The translations under genes and the position numbers were made by a program. Below the pieces are notes generated by a model. The model was not told the DNA's origin and made no database searches. It was given only the letters and a program-made list of their open reading frames with translations. From JAEZFI01 sp044508215 (GTDB lineage: Bacteria > Actinomycetota > Acidimicrobiia > Acidimicrobiales > Microtrichaceae), in the NCBI GenBank assembly GCA_044508215.1, contig JBIQID010000016.1, positions 1-35,899 of the forward strand: a stretch of DNA of 35,899 bases. The letters run 5' to 3'. Positions 7,806 to 14,689 of this stretch are shown here, piece after piece. The stretch's first letter is position 1, and each line of letters starts with the position of its first letter.

Positions 7806-8330
7806 ATGGAGCTCGTGATCCGCGCCACCATCATCTACTGGTTCCTGTGGCTGGTCGTGCGGGGGACCGGCAAGCGTTCCCTCGCCGAGATGAGCCCGCT
7901 CGACCTGCTGATCATCGTGATCATCGGCGACATGGTCGAGAAGGCGACGACCGCCGACGACATGTCGATCACCGGCGCCGTGATCGTCGTCTCGGTGCTG
8001 CTGCTCTGGGCGTTCGTCGCCGACTGGGTGGGCCTGCTCTCGAGGCGGGCCGACAAGGTGCTGGTCGGCGAGCCGGTGATCATGATCCACGACGGCCGCG
8101 TCCTCGAGGACCGGGCCCGCAAGGAGCGCCTGACCGCCGACGAGGTCCGCGCTGCCGCCCGCGAGCAGGGCATCGCCAACATGTCGTCCATCCGCTTCGG
8201 CGTCATGGAGCCTGACGGGAAGTTCAGCTTCATCACCACCGACGCCGAGCCGGCGACGGCGGACACGCCCGCGTCGCCAGGTGAGCGGTCCGGGCAGATC
8301 GACTCCGCCCAGGAGTCGACCGAGCCCTGA
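7806..8330 (+). CDS. YetF-domain (DUF421) membrane protein
   Basis: A 174-residue protein with two or three N-terminal membrane helices: VIRATIIYWFLWLVV, LDLLIIVIIGDMVEKAT and ITGAVIVVSVLLLWAFV. They include the DUF421 signature RGTGKRSLAEMSPLDLL. A soluble domain follows, with VGEPVIMIHDGRVLEDRARKERLTADEV and SSIRFGVMEPDGKFSFI, the typical YetF C-terminal fold. The last 30 residues are a disordered acidic tail. The biochemical role of this family is not well defined. The start is ATG 7806 with CGGAGGG as ribosome-binding site. It converges on the D-threonine aldolase-like gene. Confidence 0.82.
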   Translation: MELVIRATIIYWFLWLVVRGTGKRSLAEMSPLDLLIIVIIGDMVEKATTADDMSITGAVIVVSVLLLWAFVADWVGLLSRRADKVLVGEPVIMIHDGRVLEDRARKERLTADEVRAAAREQGIANMSSIRFGVMEPDGKFSFITTDAEPATADTPASPGERSGQIDSAQESTEP

Positions 8331-8347
8331 CCTTCGTTCGCCCGCCG

Positions 8348-9358
8348 CTACCAGCCGCGCAGGTCCACCGCCCAGGTGTCGACCACGTCGTCGCCGTCGA
8401 CCACCACGATCTGCTCGTGCAGCGCGACGGTGGGATCGACGTGCGCCGGCAGCATCGACACGCGGCTCCCGACGGCGGGGAGGCCCGGACCGCCTTCCCG
8501 CGGGAGGAACGTGGTGTGCTCGTCGGAGCAGAAGAACACGTCGTAGCCGGAGATCGACGGGTCGCCGTGGTCCATGCCGAACGCCTTGAGGCCGGCATCG
8601 GCGACCGCCCAGCCCTTCGGTGAGACCGACAGGACCGTCGCCTCGACGCGCAGCGCCTGGCGGAAGGGCAGGTCCAGCTCGGCGTAGTGGGTGTCCATCA
8701 GCAGGTAGGAGCCGGCCTGCACCTCCACGTCGGCGCCGTGCAGGTCGTACGTGCCGGTCCCGCCGACCGAGACCACGTCGCCCCCGACCTCCTCGCGCAC
8801 CGCACGGAGCAGGTCGGTGGCCTCCGCGACGACGGCGGACCGGGCGGCACGGTCGGGGTTGCCGACGACGTGGCCCTCGTAGCCCATCACGCCCCGCACC
8901 TCCACGCCGCGACGGCGCGCCAGCTCGGCCAGCGCGCCGGCCTCCTCCGGGAGGCACCCGCAGCGCGGCATCCCGACGTCGACGTCGATCAGGACCTCCG
9001 CCCCGGCAGCGGCGGCGACCTCGACCGTCTCGGGCGAGTCGACCGCCACCGTGACCCGGGCATCACCCCTGGTCACGAGGGCACGCAGGCGCTCTGCGTC
9101 GAGGGTCTGGTTCGCGAGGAGGAGGTCGTCACCCAGGCCGGCGTCGGCCATCCCCTCCACTTCCCGCAGGGTGGCGCAGCAGAAGGTCCGGTGGCCACCC
9201 CGCTCGGCCACGTGCCGGGCGAGCGACGTGGACTTGAACGCCTTCACGTGCGGGCGGAGCTGCGCCCCGGGGCGCGCTGAGGCCATCGCGTCGATGTTCG
9301 CTTCGAGCACAGCGAGCTCGACGACCAGCGCCGGTGTCCGGAGGTCCCCCACCTTCAC
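8348..9358 (-). CDS. PLP-dependent D-threonine aldolase-like enzyme (alanine racemase fold)
   Basis: A 336-residue fold-type III PLP enzyme. The N-terminal half is an alanine racemase-like TIM barrel with RPHVKAFKS, where Lys39 is the expected PLP lysine. The C-terminal beta domain contains PAHVDPTVALHEQ. An H-x-D metal site, as here, is typical of D-threonine aldolases, whereas D-serine dehydratases carry H-x-C. It would cleave a D-beta-hydroxy amino acid to glycine and an aldehyde, or act on a related substrate. The start is GTG 9358; a TACGGT hexamer seven bases upstream (9366-9371 on the plus strand) makes a leaderless promoter lying in the 3' gap next to panD. Exact substrate is not predictable. 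Confidence 0.8.
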   Translation of the reverse strand: MKVGDLRTPALVVELAVLEANIDAMASARPGAQLRPHVKAFKSTSLARHVAERGGHRTFCCATLREVEGMADAGLGDDLLLANQTLDAERLRALVTRGDARVTVAVDSPETVEVAAAAGAEVLIDVDVGMPRCGCLPEEAGALAELARRRGVEVRGVMGYEGHVVGNPDRAARSAVVAEATDLLRAVREEVGGDVVSVGGTGTYDLHGADVEVQAGSYLLMDTHYAELDLPFRQALRVEATVLSVSPKGWAVADAGLKAFGMDHGDPSISGYDVFFCSDEHTTFLPREGGPGLPAVGSRVSMLPAHVDPTVALHEQIVVVDGDDVVDTWAVDLRGW

Positions 9359-9365
9359 GGCGGGG

Positions 9366-9371
9366 ACCGTA
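9366..9371 (-). promoter_or_regulatory. -10 hexamer of a leaderless promoter
   Basis: Read on the minus strand this is TACGGT, followed by CCCCGCC and then the GTG start of the aldolase-like gene. The spacing equals that seen at fadE30 (TATCGT-N7-GTG), so the messenger probably starts at the start codon. No Shine-Dalgarno is present. Confidence 0.5.
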
Positions 9372-9377
9372 GTGGCG

Positions 9378-9767
9378 TCAGACAGCGACGATCGCAGGGC
9401 CGGGGATCTCGGCGCGCTGCTCGACGATGCGGTTGTTCTCGTCGACGAAGATCGCGGTGGGCTCGTGGACCCGGGCCTCGGCGTCGTCCATGTCGCCGAA
9501 CGTGGCGATGATGACGAGGTCACCCACGTTCGCGTGGTGTGCGGCAGCGCCGTTCACGCAGATCACGCCCGACCCGCGCTCGCCCTCGATGGCATAGGTG
9601 GCCAGGCGGCTGCCGTTCGTCACGTTCCAGACCTGGACCTCCTCGTAGGGGAGGATGCCAGCGGCGTCGAGCAGGTCCCGGTCGATGGTCATCGAGCCCT
9701 CGTAGTGGAGGTCGGCCTGGGTGACCGTGGCCCGGTGGATCTTCGAGAGGAACATTCGGCGGCGCAT
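9378..9767 (-). CDS. panD: Aspartate 1-decarboxylase proenzyme
   Basis: A 129-residue pyruvoyl enzyme that makes beta-alanine from aspartate for pantothenate and CoA synthesis. The diagnostic N-terminus KIHRATVTQADLHYEGSMTID is complete. Self-cleavage is expected between Gly24 and Ser25, with Ser25 becoming the pyruvoyl group; Lys9, Tyr22 and Tyr57/58-region residues of the family also appear present. The start is ATG 9767, chosen because GGGGAGGTG lies seven bases upstream and the length matches the family (about 126-140). No panC or panB is next to it. The scaffold gap starts 148 bases upstream. Confidence 0.93.
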   Translation of the reverse strand: MRRRMFLSKIHRATVTQADLHYEGSMTIDRDLLDAAGILPYEEVQVWNVTNGSRLATYAIEGERGSGVICVNGAAAHHANVGDLVIIATFGDMDDAEARVHEPTAIFVDENNRIVEQRAEIPGPAIVAV

Positions 9768-9915
9768 GGAGCACCTCCCCATTCGGTCTGGCCGGTTCTC
9801 ACCGGGTCGGTCGCGCCCCCGCGGGGTGCGCGCTGCAGTTACAACGCTACCGGGCGTGGCGAATTCCGGAAAAGCTCACCCGGTCCAGCTCCGGCTCAGC
9901 TTCACTCGCTGGCGC

Positions 9916-10015
9916 NNNNNNNNNNNNNNNNNNNNNNNNNNNNNNNNNNNNNNNNNNNNNNNNNNNNNNNNNNNNNNNNNNNNNNNNNNNNNNNNNNNNN
10001 NNNNNNNNNNNNNNN
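9916..10015. other. Assembly gap (100 N)
   Basis: A run of exactly 100 N, the usual filler for a gap of unknown size. It lies between the panD promoter region and the 3' end of the SDR gene. The order of genes on the two sides is inferred by scaffolding and not shown by sequence. Confidence 0.98.
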
Positions 10016-10025
10016 GCGCGGCGTC

Positions 10026-10934
10026 TCAGGTGCCGTACACGGGTGTGGGCTGGGCGGCCTCGCGGAGCAGGTCGGTGACCACCGCGCCGACCTCGGCCGG
10101 GTCCCACCGTGCGCCCTTGTCGACGCGGGGCCCGTGCCGGAACCCCTCGGCGACGCCGATGATGCCGCCCTCCACCTCGAAGACCCGTCCCGTCACGTCG
10201 CGGGACCCGGCCGAACCCAGCCACGCAACGAGCGGCGACACGTTCTCGGGATCCATGGCGTCGAAGGAGCCCTCAGGGGCCTCCGCCATCATGTCCTTGA
10301 ACACCTCTTCGGTCATCCGGGTGCGGGCCGCCGGTGCGATGGCGTTGGCGGTCACGCCGATCCGCCCGAGCTCGGCCGCCTGGACGAGCGTGAGGCTGGC
10401 GATCGCACCCTTCGCAGCCGAGTACGCCGCCTGCGCGATCGACCCCATCAGGCCTGCACCGGACGAGGTGTTGATGATGCGGCCGTCGACCGCCTCCCCC
10501 GCCTTCGACCGGCCCCGCCACCAGGCGGCTGCGTGGCGGGCGGGCGCGGCATGGCCGAGGACGTGCACCCGCAGCACCGCCTCCCACTCCGACTGCTCCG
10601 AGTTCACGAACATGCGGTCACGCACGATGCCGGCGTTGTTCACGACCACGTCGAGGCCGCCGAACGTGTCGACCGCCAGCTGCACCATCTCGGCCGCCGC
10701 ATCCCAGTCGGCCACGTCGTGCTGCGACGTCACCGCCTCCCCGCCGAGCGCCACGATCTCGTCCACGACTCCCTGCGCCGGGGTGGCGCTGGGATCGGTG
10801 CCGTCCTGCGCGACGCCGAGGTCGTTCACGACCACCTTGGCGCCCTGGCGCGCGAACTCGAGCGCATGGGCCCGGCCGATCCCCCGGCCCGCGCCCGTCA
10901 CGATCACGACACGTCCCTCACAGATCCCTGCCAT
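10026..10934 (-). CDS. Short-chain dehydrogenase, 17beta-HSD type 4-like (Hsd4A-like)
   Basis: A 302-residue SDR with TGAGRGIG (13-20), VVVNDLGVAQDGT, NNAGIVRDRMF, the catalytic Ser in NTSSGAGLMG, and YSAAK. The VVVNDLG motif and the long C-terminal extension (FRHGPRVDKGARWDPAEVG...TPVYG) are typical of the D-3-hydroxyacyl-CoA dehydrogenase/17beta-HSD4 group, including actinobacterial Hsd4A. The latter acts on steroid side-chain CoA thioesters or 17-hydroxysteroids. It is divergent from an LLM oxidoreductase, with the shared palindrome at 10957-10971 in between. A CAACAT hexamer seven bases before the ATG fits a leaderless promoter. The steroid role is inferred from the operator and family. 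The stop lies ten bases from the assembly gap. Confidence 0.82.
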   Translation of the reverse strand: MAGICEGRVVIVTGAGRGIGRAHALEFARQGAKVVVNDLGVAQDGTDPSATPAQGVVDEIVALGGEAVTSQHDVADWDAAAEMVQLAVDTFGGLDVVVNNAGIVRDRMFVNSEQSEWEAVLRVHVLGHAAPARHAAAWWRGRSKAGEAVDGRIINTSSGAGLMGSIAQAAYSAAKGAIASLTLVQAAELGRIGVTANAIAPAARTRMTEEVFKDMMAEAPEGSFDAMDPENVSPLVAWLGSAGSRDVTGRVFEVEGGIIGVAEGFRHGPRVDKGARWDPAEVGAVVTDLLREAAQPTPVYGT

Positions 10935-10956
10935 GGCGGCAATGTTGTCGCAGGAT

Positions 10957-10971
10957 CTGACGCGGCGTCAC
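10957..10971. promoter_or_regulatory. CTGACG-N3-CGTCA operator in a divergent promoter
   Basis: CTGACGCGGCGTCAC; with flanks, the arms GATCTGACG and CGTCACATC match in 8 of 9 positions. It is 22 bases upstream of the SDR ATG and 33 bases upstream of the LLM GTG. Candidate -10 elements flank it: CAACAT (minus strand, plus coordinates 10942-10947) and TACCGT (10991-10996). One repressor here could control both genes. Confidence 0.65.
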
Positions 10972-11004
10972 ATCCCGGGCGCTCCGCTGCTACCGTCCCG
11001 CGCC

Positions 11005-11853
11005 GTGCGCTTCGGGGTCACCATGTTCGCCACGGACCTGACGATGGACCCCGTGGAGCTCGCGGTCGAAGCCGAGGCCCGGGGGTTCCACTCGCTCTGG
11101 CTGCCCGAGCACACGCACATCCCCACCTCCCGCGTCACGCCACCGCCCACCGGGCACGCCGACCTGCCCGATGAGTACAAGCGGAGCACCGACCCGCTGA
11201 TCGTGCTCGCGGCTGCGTCGGCACGCACCTCGTCGATCACACTCGGGACCGGGGTCATGCTCCCCGCACAGCGCGAGCCGATCGTCACCGCCAAGGCGAT
11301 CGCCACGCTCCAGCGCCTCGCCGGCGGCCGGTTCCGGATGGGGGTCGGGTTCGGTTGGAACGAGGACGAGATGGCGAACCACGGCATCGCCATGGGCGAG
11401 CGGCGTGACATCGCCCGCGAGCACGTGCTCGCCATGAAGGAGCTGTGGGCGAACGACGTCGCGAGCTTCGAAGGGAAGCACGTCCGCTACGAGCCGTCGT
11501 GGAGCTGGCCCAAGCCCGAGCACCCCGTGCCCATCCTCATCGGCGGAGGAGCCGGCCCGAAGATGTTCTCGCACATCGCCGAGTACGCGGACGGGTGGAT
11601 CCCGATCGGCGGCGCAGGGCTGAAGGACGCGATCCCGCGCCTGCGGGACGCGATGGAGGCGGCCGGACGCGACCCGGCAGCGCTGCAGATCGTCCCGTTC
11701 GGCTCGCTGCCCGACCACGACAAGCTCGACCACTTCGAGTCGATCGGTGTGACGGAGTGCGTGTTCCGCCTCCCCGGCTCCGATCGTGACGCGGTGCTGG
11801 CCGAGCTCGACCGCCAGCACGGGCTGATCACGGAGCGGCAGGACCGGGCCTGA
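11005..11853 (+). CDS. LLM-class F420-dependent oxidoreductase
   Basis: A 282-residue luciferase-like TIM-barrel protein. It starts FGVTMFATDLTMDPVELAVEAEARGFHSLWLPEHTHIP and continues with LGTGVMLPAQREPIVTAKAIATL, RFRMGVGFGWNEDEM and PILIGGGAGPKMFSHIAEYADGW. This pattern is that of the actinobacterial F420-dependent subgroup (TIGR03619-like) rather than FMN luciferases. It would use reduced F420 (or F420) for hydride transfer on an unknown substrate. The start is GTG 11005, eight bases after TACCGT, a leaderless arrangement. It shares the 10957 operator with the SDR, suggesting a place in steroid catabolism. Its last 26 bases overlap the convergent membrane protein gene. Confidence 0.8.
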   Translation: MRFGVTMFATDLTMDPVELAVEAEARGFHSLWLPEHTHIPTSRVTPPPTGHADLPDEYKRSTDPLIVLAAASARTSSITLGTGVMLPAQREPIVTAKAIATLQRLAGGRFRMGVGFGWNEDEMANHGIAMGERRDIAREHVLAMKELWANDVASFEGKHVRYEPSWSWPKPEHPVPILIGGGAGPKMFSHIAEYADGWIPIGGAGLKDAIPRLRDAMEAAGRDPAALQIVPFGSLPDHDKLDHFESIGVTECVFRLPGSDRDAVLAELDRQHGLITERQDRA

Positions 11854-12892
11854 TCGCCGCGGTGGCGCGGTAGTCGTCGCGGAACCACACGAGCGCTGCG
11901 GCGACCAGCATCCCCAGGCCGACGCCGAGGGCCCCTGCGACGCACGCCCGTCCGAGCCACGCCGGCAGAGCGGTGGGGAGCTGCGACCTGACGAGCCAGC
12001 TCCAGCCGGACACGCCGAGCAGCACCGCCAGCCCGACGCACGCCCCTGCCGACAGCAGCACCGACTCCTGGGGGGCAGCCCGGAACCGCACGACCGCTGC
12101 CACGAGCAGCAGCCACGCCAGCGCGGGCAACGTGAAGCCCTCGACCTTCGAGAGCGCCGAGCCGGCCGAGCCCCACCACGACCCCAGCCCCACGAGGAGG
12201 CTCGCGGTGACCGCCAGCCCACCTCCGGCCACCACGGCGGCCCCGTAGCGGCCGGTGGCGGCGAGCGCCCCCACGAGCGCTGCCACGAAGACCACGACGA
12301 GGACGGACGGCCACACGGGTGGAGGGGGCACCCAGGTCACGTCACCCAGCACGACCATCGGCGTGTCGCCCCACCGGGCGTCGATCCGCCACTCGGGGAC
12401 CAGCTCGACCTCCTCCGAGCGGGAAGGCTCGTCCTCGGCCCAGTGCGCCCGGTCGTCGTGCCAGGCGTACGCCCGGGCCGACGAGACCTCCTCCCATTCG
12501 GGATCGCCGCCTTCGAGGACCTCCTGCGGAACGGGTGCGCCGCGGTCCGGGTTCGCGATGCGGAACGCCGTCACCGACCGGGTGTTCTCGTGGACCCCAT
12601 CGGGACCCACCCGGAGGAACGGCTCCCCCGCCTCACCCAGGACCACGAGCGCGGTGTCGGTGTCGTTGCGGACCTCGATGCGGGCGCCGGCGTCGACCAT
12701 CCGCCATTCGACGCCGTCGACCACCGGGTCCACCGAGGTCACCCGCGAGCGCAGGTTGGTGGCCGGCGCATCGGCATCACCCTCGCCATGTGCTGCTGCC
12801 GGCGGCGCCAGCGCGAGCCACAGCGCAGCGATGGCGACGACGACGAGCGGGAGCCTTCGCACCAGCCCATCGTCGCCGTCCCTCGGGCGCAT
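11828..12892 (-). CDS. Exported/multi-pass membrane protein of unknown function
   Basis: From ATG 12892 it is 354 residues; a GTG at 12862 (VRRLPLVVV...) would give a more typical signal peptide. The signal sequence ends in PPAAAHGEGD, which resembles cleaved precursors with a mature N-terminal His, as in CopC/YtkA-type copper proteins, but no copper motif follows. Next comes an external domain of about 150 residues (ARIEVRNDTDTALVVLGEAGEPFLRV looks like a beta-sandwich), then five or six membrane spans, and a basic C-terminus. It is convergent with the LLM gene, overlapping by 26 bases. I cannot assign a family. Confidence 0.72.
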   Translation of the reverse strand: MRPRDGDDGLVRRLPLVVVAIAALWLALAPPAAAHGEGDADAPATNLRSRVTSVDPVVDGVEWRMVDAGARIEVRNDTDTALVVLGEAGEPFLRVGPDGVHENTRSVTAFRIANPDRGAPVPQEVLEGGDPEWEEVSSARAYAWHDDRAHWAEDEPSRSEEVELVPEWRIDARWGDTPMVVLGDVTWVPPPPVWPSVLVVVFVAALVGALAATGRYGAAVVAGGGLAVTASLLVGLGSWWGSAGSALSKVEGFTLPALAWLLLVAAVVRFRAAPQESVLLSAGACVGLAVLLGVSGWSWLVRSQLPTALPAWLGRACVAGALGVGLGMLVAAALVWFRDDYRATAAIRPGPAAP

Positions 12893-12949
12893 GCGCCAAC
12901 CGGTGGTGCGGGCGAGGAGTGCCGCCGGAGGGGACGGTTCGGTCAGCCG

Positions 12950-13651
12950 TCAGGCCGGTGCCGGCGGGGTGAGCCGGAACGCCCAGTACGTCTCGACCGC
13001 ACCGTCCTTCTCCAGCTCGGCGCTGTCGAGCTCCTCGCACCGGAGGCCCGAGCCGTCGACCAGCTCGTGGAAGTACGCGATGTCGCCCGTGGTCCCGAAG
13101 AAGACCAGCACCCGTCCGGTCGGCTCCAAGTGGCCGGCGACGCCCTCGAAGAACGTCCGGAGCGTGGCATAGCCGTCGTCGGCGAACGCCCGCTCGAGCA
13201 TGTCGGCGGGCGGGAACCAGCGGAACGGCGGGTCGAACACGATCAGGTCGAACCTGCCGTCGATCCCCTCGAAGAGGTCGCCCTCCCTGCACTCCACGAG
13301 GTCGGCGACCCCGTTCGATGCAGCGTTGCGCTGCGCTGCTCGGACCGCCGCCGGGTTCACGTCGATCGCGAGCACCCGTGCGCCACGCCGTGCGGCGAGG
13401 ATCGCGTTCACACCACAGCCGGTCCCCACGTCGAGCACGCGTTCACCCGGGAGGGCCTCTGCGCACACGGCCCGCCCGAGGAGCTGCGACATCGGTTGCG
13501 GCGGGAAGACGCCTTCGGGGACGTGCAGCTGCTCTCCGAGGTACTCGACGTCGTGGGCACCCACGGAGTGGAGCGCAACGGACGCCTCCTCGTGCCAACG
13601 TCGGAGGCGCGCCGCCCGGGTGGCACCCATCCGAGGCACGAACTCGCCCAT
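12950..13651 (-). CDS. SAM-dependent methyltransferase (HemK/RsmC 'small domain' type)
   Basis: A 233-residue class I methyltransferase. The SAM-binding motif I is DVGTGCGVNAI, the acidic loop is AIDVNPAAV, and the catalytic motif IV is FDPPFRWFP, an (N/D)PP(F/Y) type as in enzymes that methylate amide or exocyclic nitrogens (HemK/PrmC, RsmC, RlmG). An N-terminal helical part binds ahead of the fold (PEGVFPPQPMSQLLG). The target could be a release-factor-like glutamine, rRNA or a small molecule. The start is ATG 13651, six bases after TACCAT on the minus strand, which suggests a leaderless promoter inside the 3' end of the upstream polymerase gene. Confidence 0.78.
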   Translation of the reverse strand: MGEFVPRMGATRAARLRRWHEEASVALHSVGAHDVEYLGEQLHVPEGVFPPQPMSQLLGRAVCAEALPGERVLDVGTGCGVNAILAARRGARVLAIDVNPAAVRAAQRNAASNGVADLVECREGDLFEGIDGRFDLIVFDPPFRWFPPADMLERAFADDGYATLRTFFEGVAGHLEPTGRVLVFFGTTGDIAYFHELVDGSGLRCEELDSAELEKDGAVETYWAFRLTPPAPA

Positions 13652-13669
13652 CGGCCGATGGTACGGGCC

Positions 13670-14686
13670 TCAGTCGTCGGGCTGCTTCCGTGCCCGGCTG
13701 GGCTGCACCCGCCGTGGCTCGCGCTCGGCCTTCGGGAAGTTCGGCGGCCACGGTGCGTCGCCCAGGCCCTCGCGCTCGTCGCGCTCGGCGAGGTCGAGCA
13801 GCGGCTCGAGGGAGTACGCCGTGTCGTCGATGGCGGCGTCCGGGTCGACGCCCGACGCGAACCGCTCGGCCACCGTGGCGATCGTGAAGTCCGGGATCTC
13901 GGCGTCGGGCACCTCGTCCCACTCGAGCGGTGCCGACACGTAGGCGTGCGGCGACGGCCGCACCGAGTAGGCGGACGCCACGGTGCGGTCACGGGCGTTC
14001 TGGTTGTAGTCCAGGAACACCGCGTCCCCCCGCTCCTCCTTCCACCACTTCGAGGTCGCAGTGCCGGGCAACCGGCGCTCCACCTCCCGTGCGAGGGCGA
14101 GCGCAGCGCGGCGGACCTCGGTGAACCCCCACCGTGTGTGGATCCGCACGTTCACGTGGATGCCTCGGGAGCCGGACGTCTTCGGGAACCCGACCATGCC
14201 GTGCTCGTCGAGCACCTCACGCACCTCGAGCGCGACGCGCCGGACGTCCTCGAAGGGCACGCCCGGCTGGGGGTCGAGGTCGATGCGGAGCTCGTCGGGG
14301 TGCTCGAGGTCCCACTTCCGGATCGCCCACGGGTTGAGGTCGATGCACCCCAGGTTCACGGCCCACACGATGTGCGCGACGTCCACGGGGCACAGCTCCT
14401 CGGCCGTGCGTCCGCTCGGGAACGCCACCACCGCCGTCTGCAGCCAGTCGGGCCGGTTGGCGGGGACCCGCTTCTGGAAGAAGTGGTCGCCCTCGGCGCC
14501 GTCGGGGAAGCGCTTCATCACCGTGGGACGGCTCCGCACGCCACGGAGGGCACCGGCTCCCACGTCGATGTAGTAGCGGACGAGGTCCAGCTTCGTGAGG
14601 CCGCCAGCGGAGAAGAAGACCTTGCTCGGGTTGGAGACACGGACGGTCCGGTCACCGACCTCGACCTCGATCGCCTCCTTGGCCAC
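13670..14686 (-). CDS. Stand-alone LigD-type polymerase domain (NHEJ primase-polymerase, PolD-like)
   Basis: A 338-residue archaeo-eukaryotic primase-superfamily polymerase. It has RIDLDP (Asp136 and Asp138, metal ligands), SGSRGIHV (171-178, nucleotide binding) and FLDYNQN (Asp226, third acidic residue), all as in the LigD PolDom. N-terminal SNPSKVFF and VMKRFPDG also match. There is no ligase or phosphoesterase domain, so it resembles the mycobacterial stand-alone PolD1/PolD2 proteins that fill gaps in end joining or base-excision repair. It starts at GTG 14686, three bases after the stop of the GGDEF-EAL gene, implying coupling. Neither ku nor a ligase gene is nearby. Confidence 0.88.
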   Translation of the reverse strand: MAKEAIEVEVGDRTVRVSNPSKVFFSAGGLTKLDLVRYYIDVGAGALRGVRSRPTVMKRFPDGAEGDHFFQKRVPANRPDWLQTAVVAFPSGRTAEELCPVDVAHIVWAVNLGCIDLNPWAIRKWDLEHPDELRIDLDPQPGVPFEDVRRVALEVREVLDEHGMVGFPKTSGSRGIHVNVRIHTRWGFTEVRRAALALAREVERRLPGTATSKWWKEERGDAVFLDYNQNARDRTVASAYSVRPSPHAYVSAPLEWDEVPDAEIPDFTIATVAERFASGVDPDAAIDDTAYSLEPLLDLAERDEREGLGDAPWPPNFPKAEREPRRVQPSRARKQPDD

Positions 14687-14689
14687 CGC

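Noticed and set aside
9783..9915. ECF-sigma-like promoter (GGAAT with a downstream GTT, minus strand) before panD
   Set aside because: The spacing is off the usual consensus and the region ends at the assembly gap, so the match is too weak to annotate.
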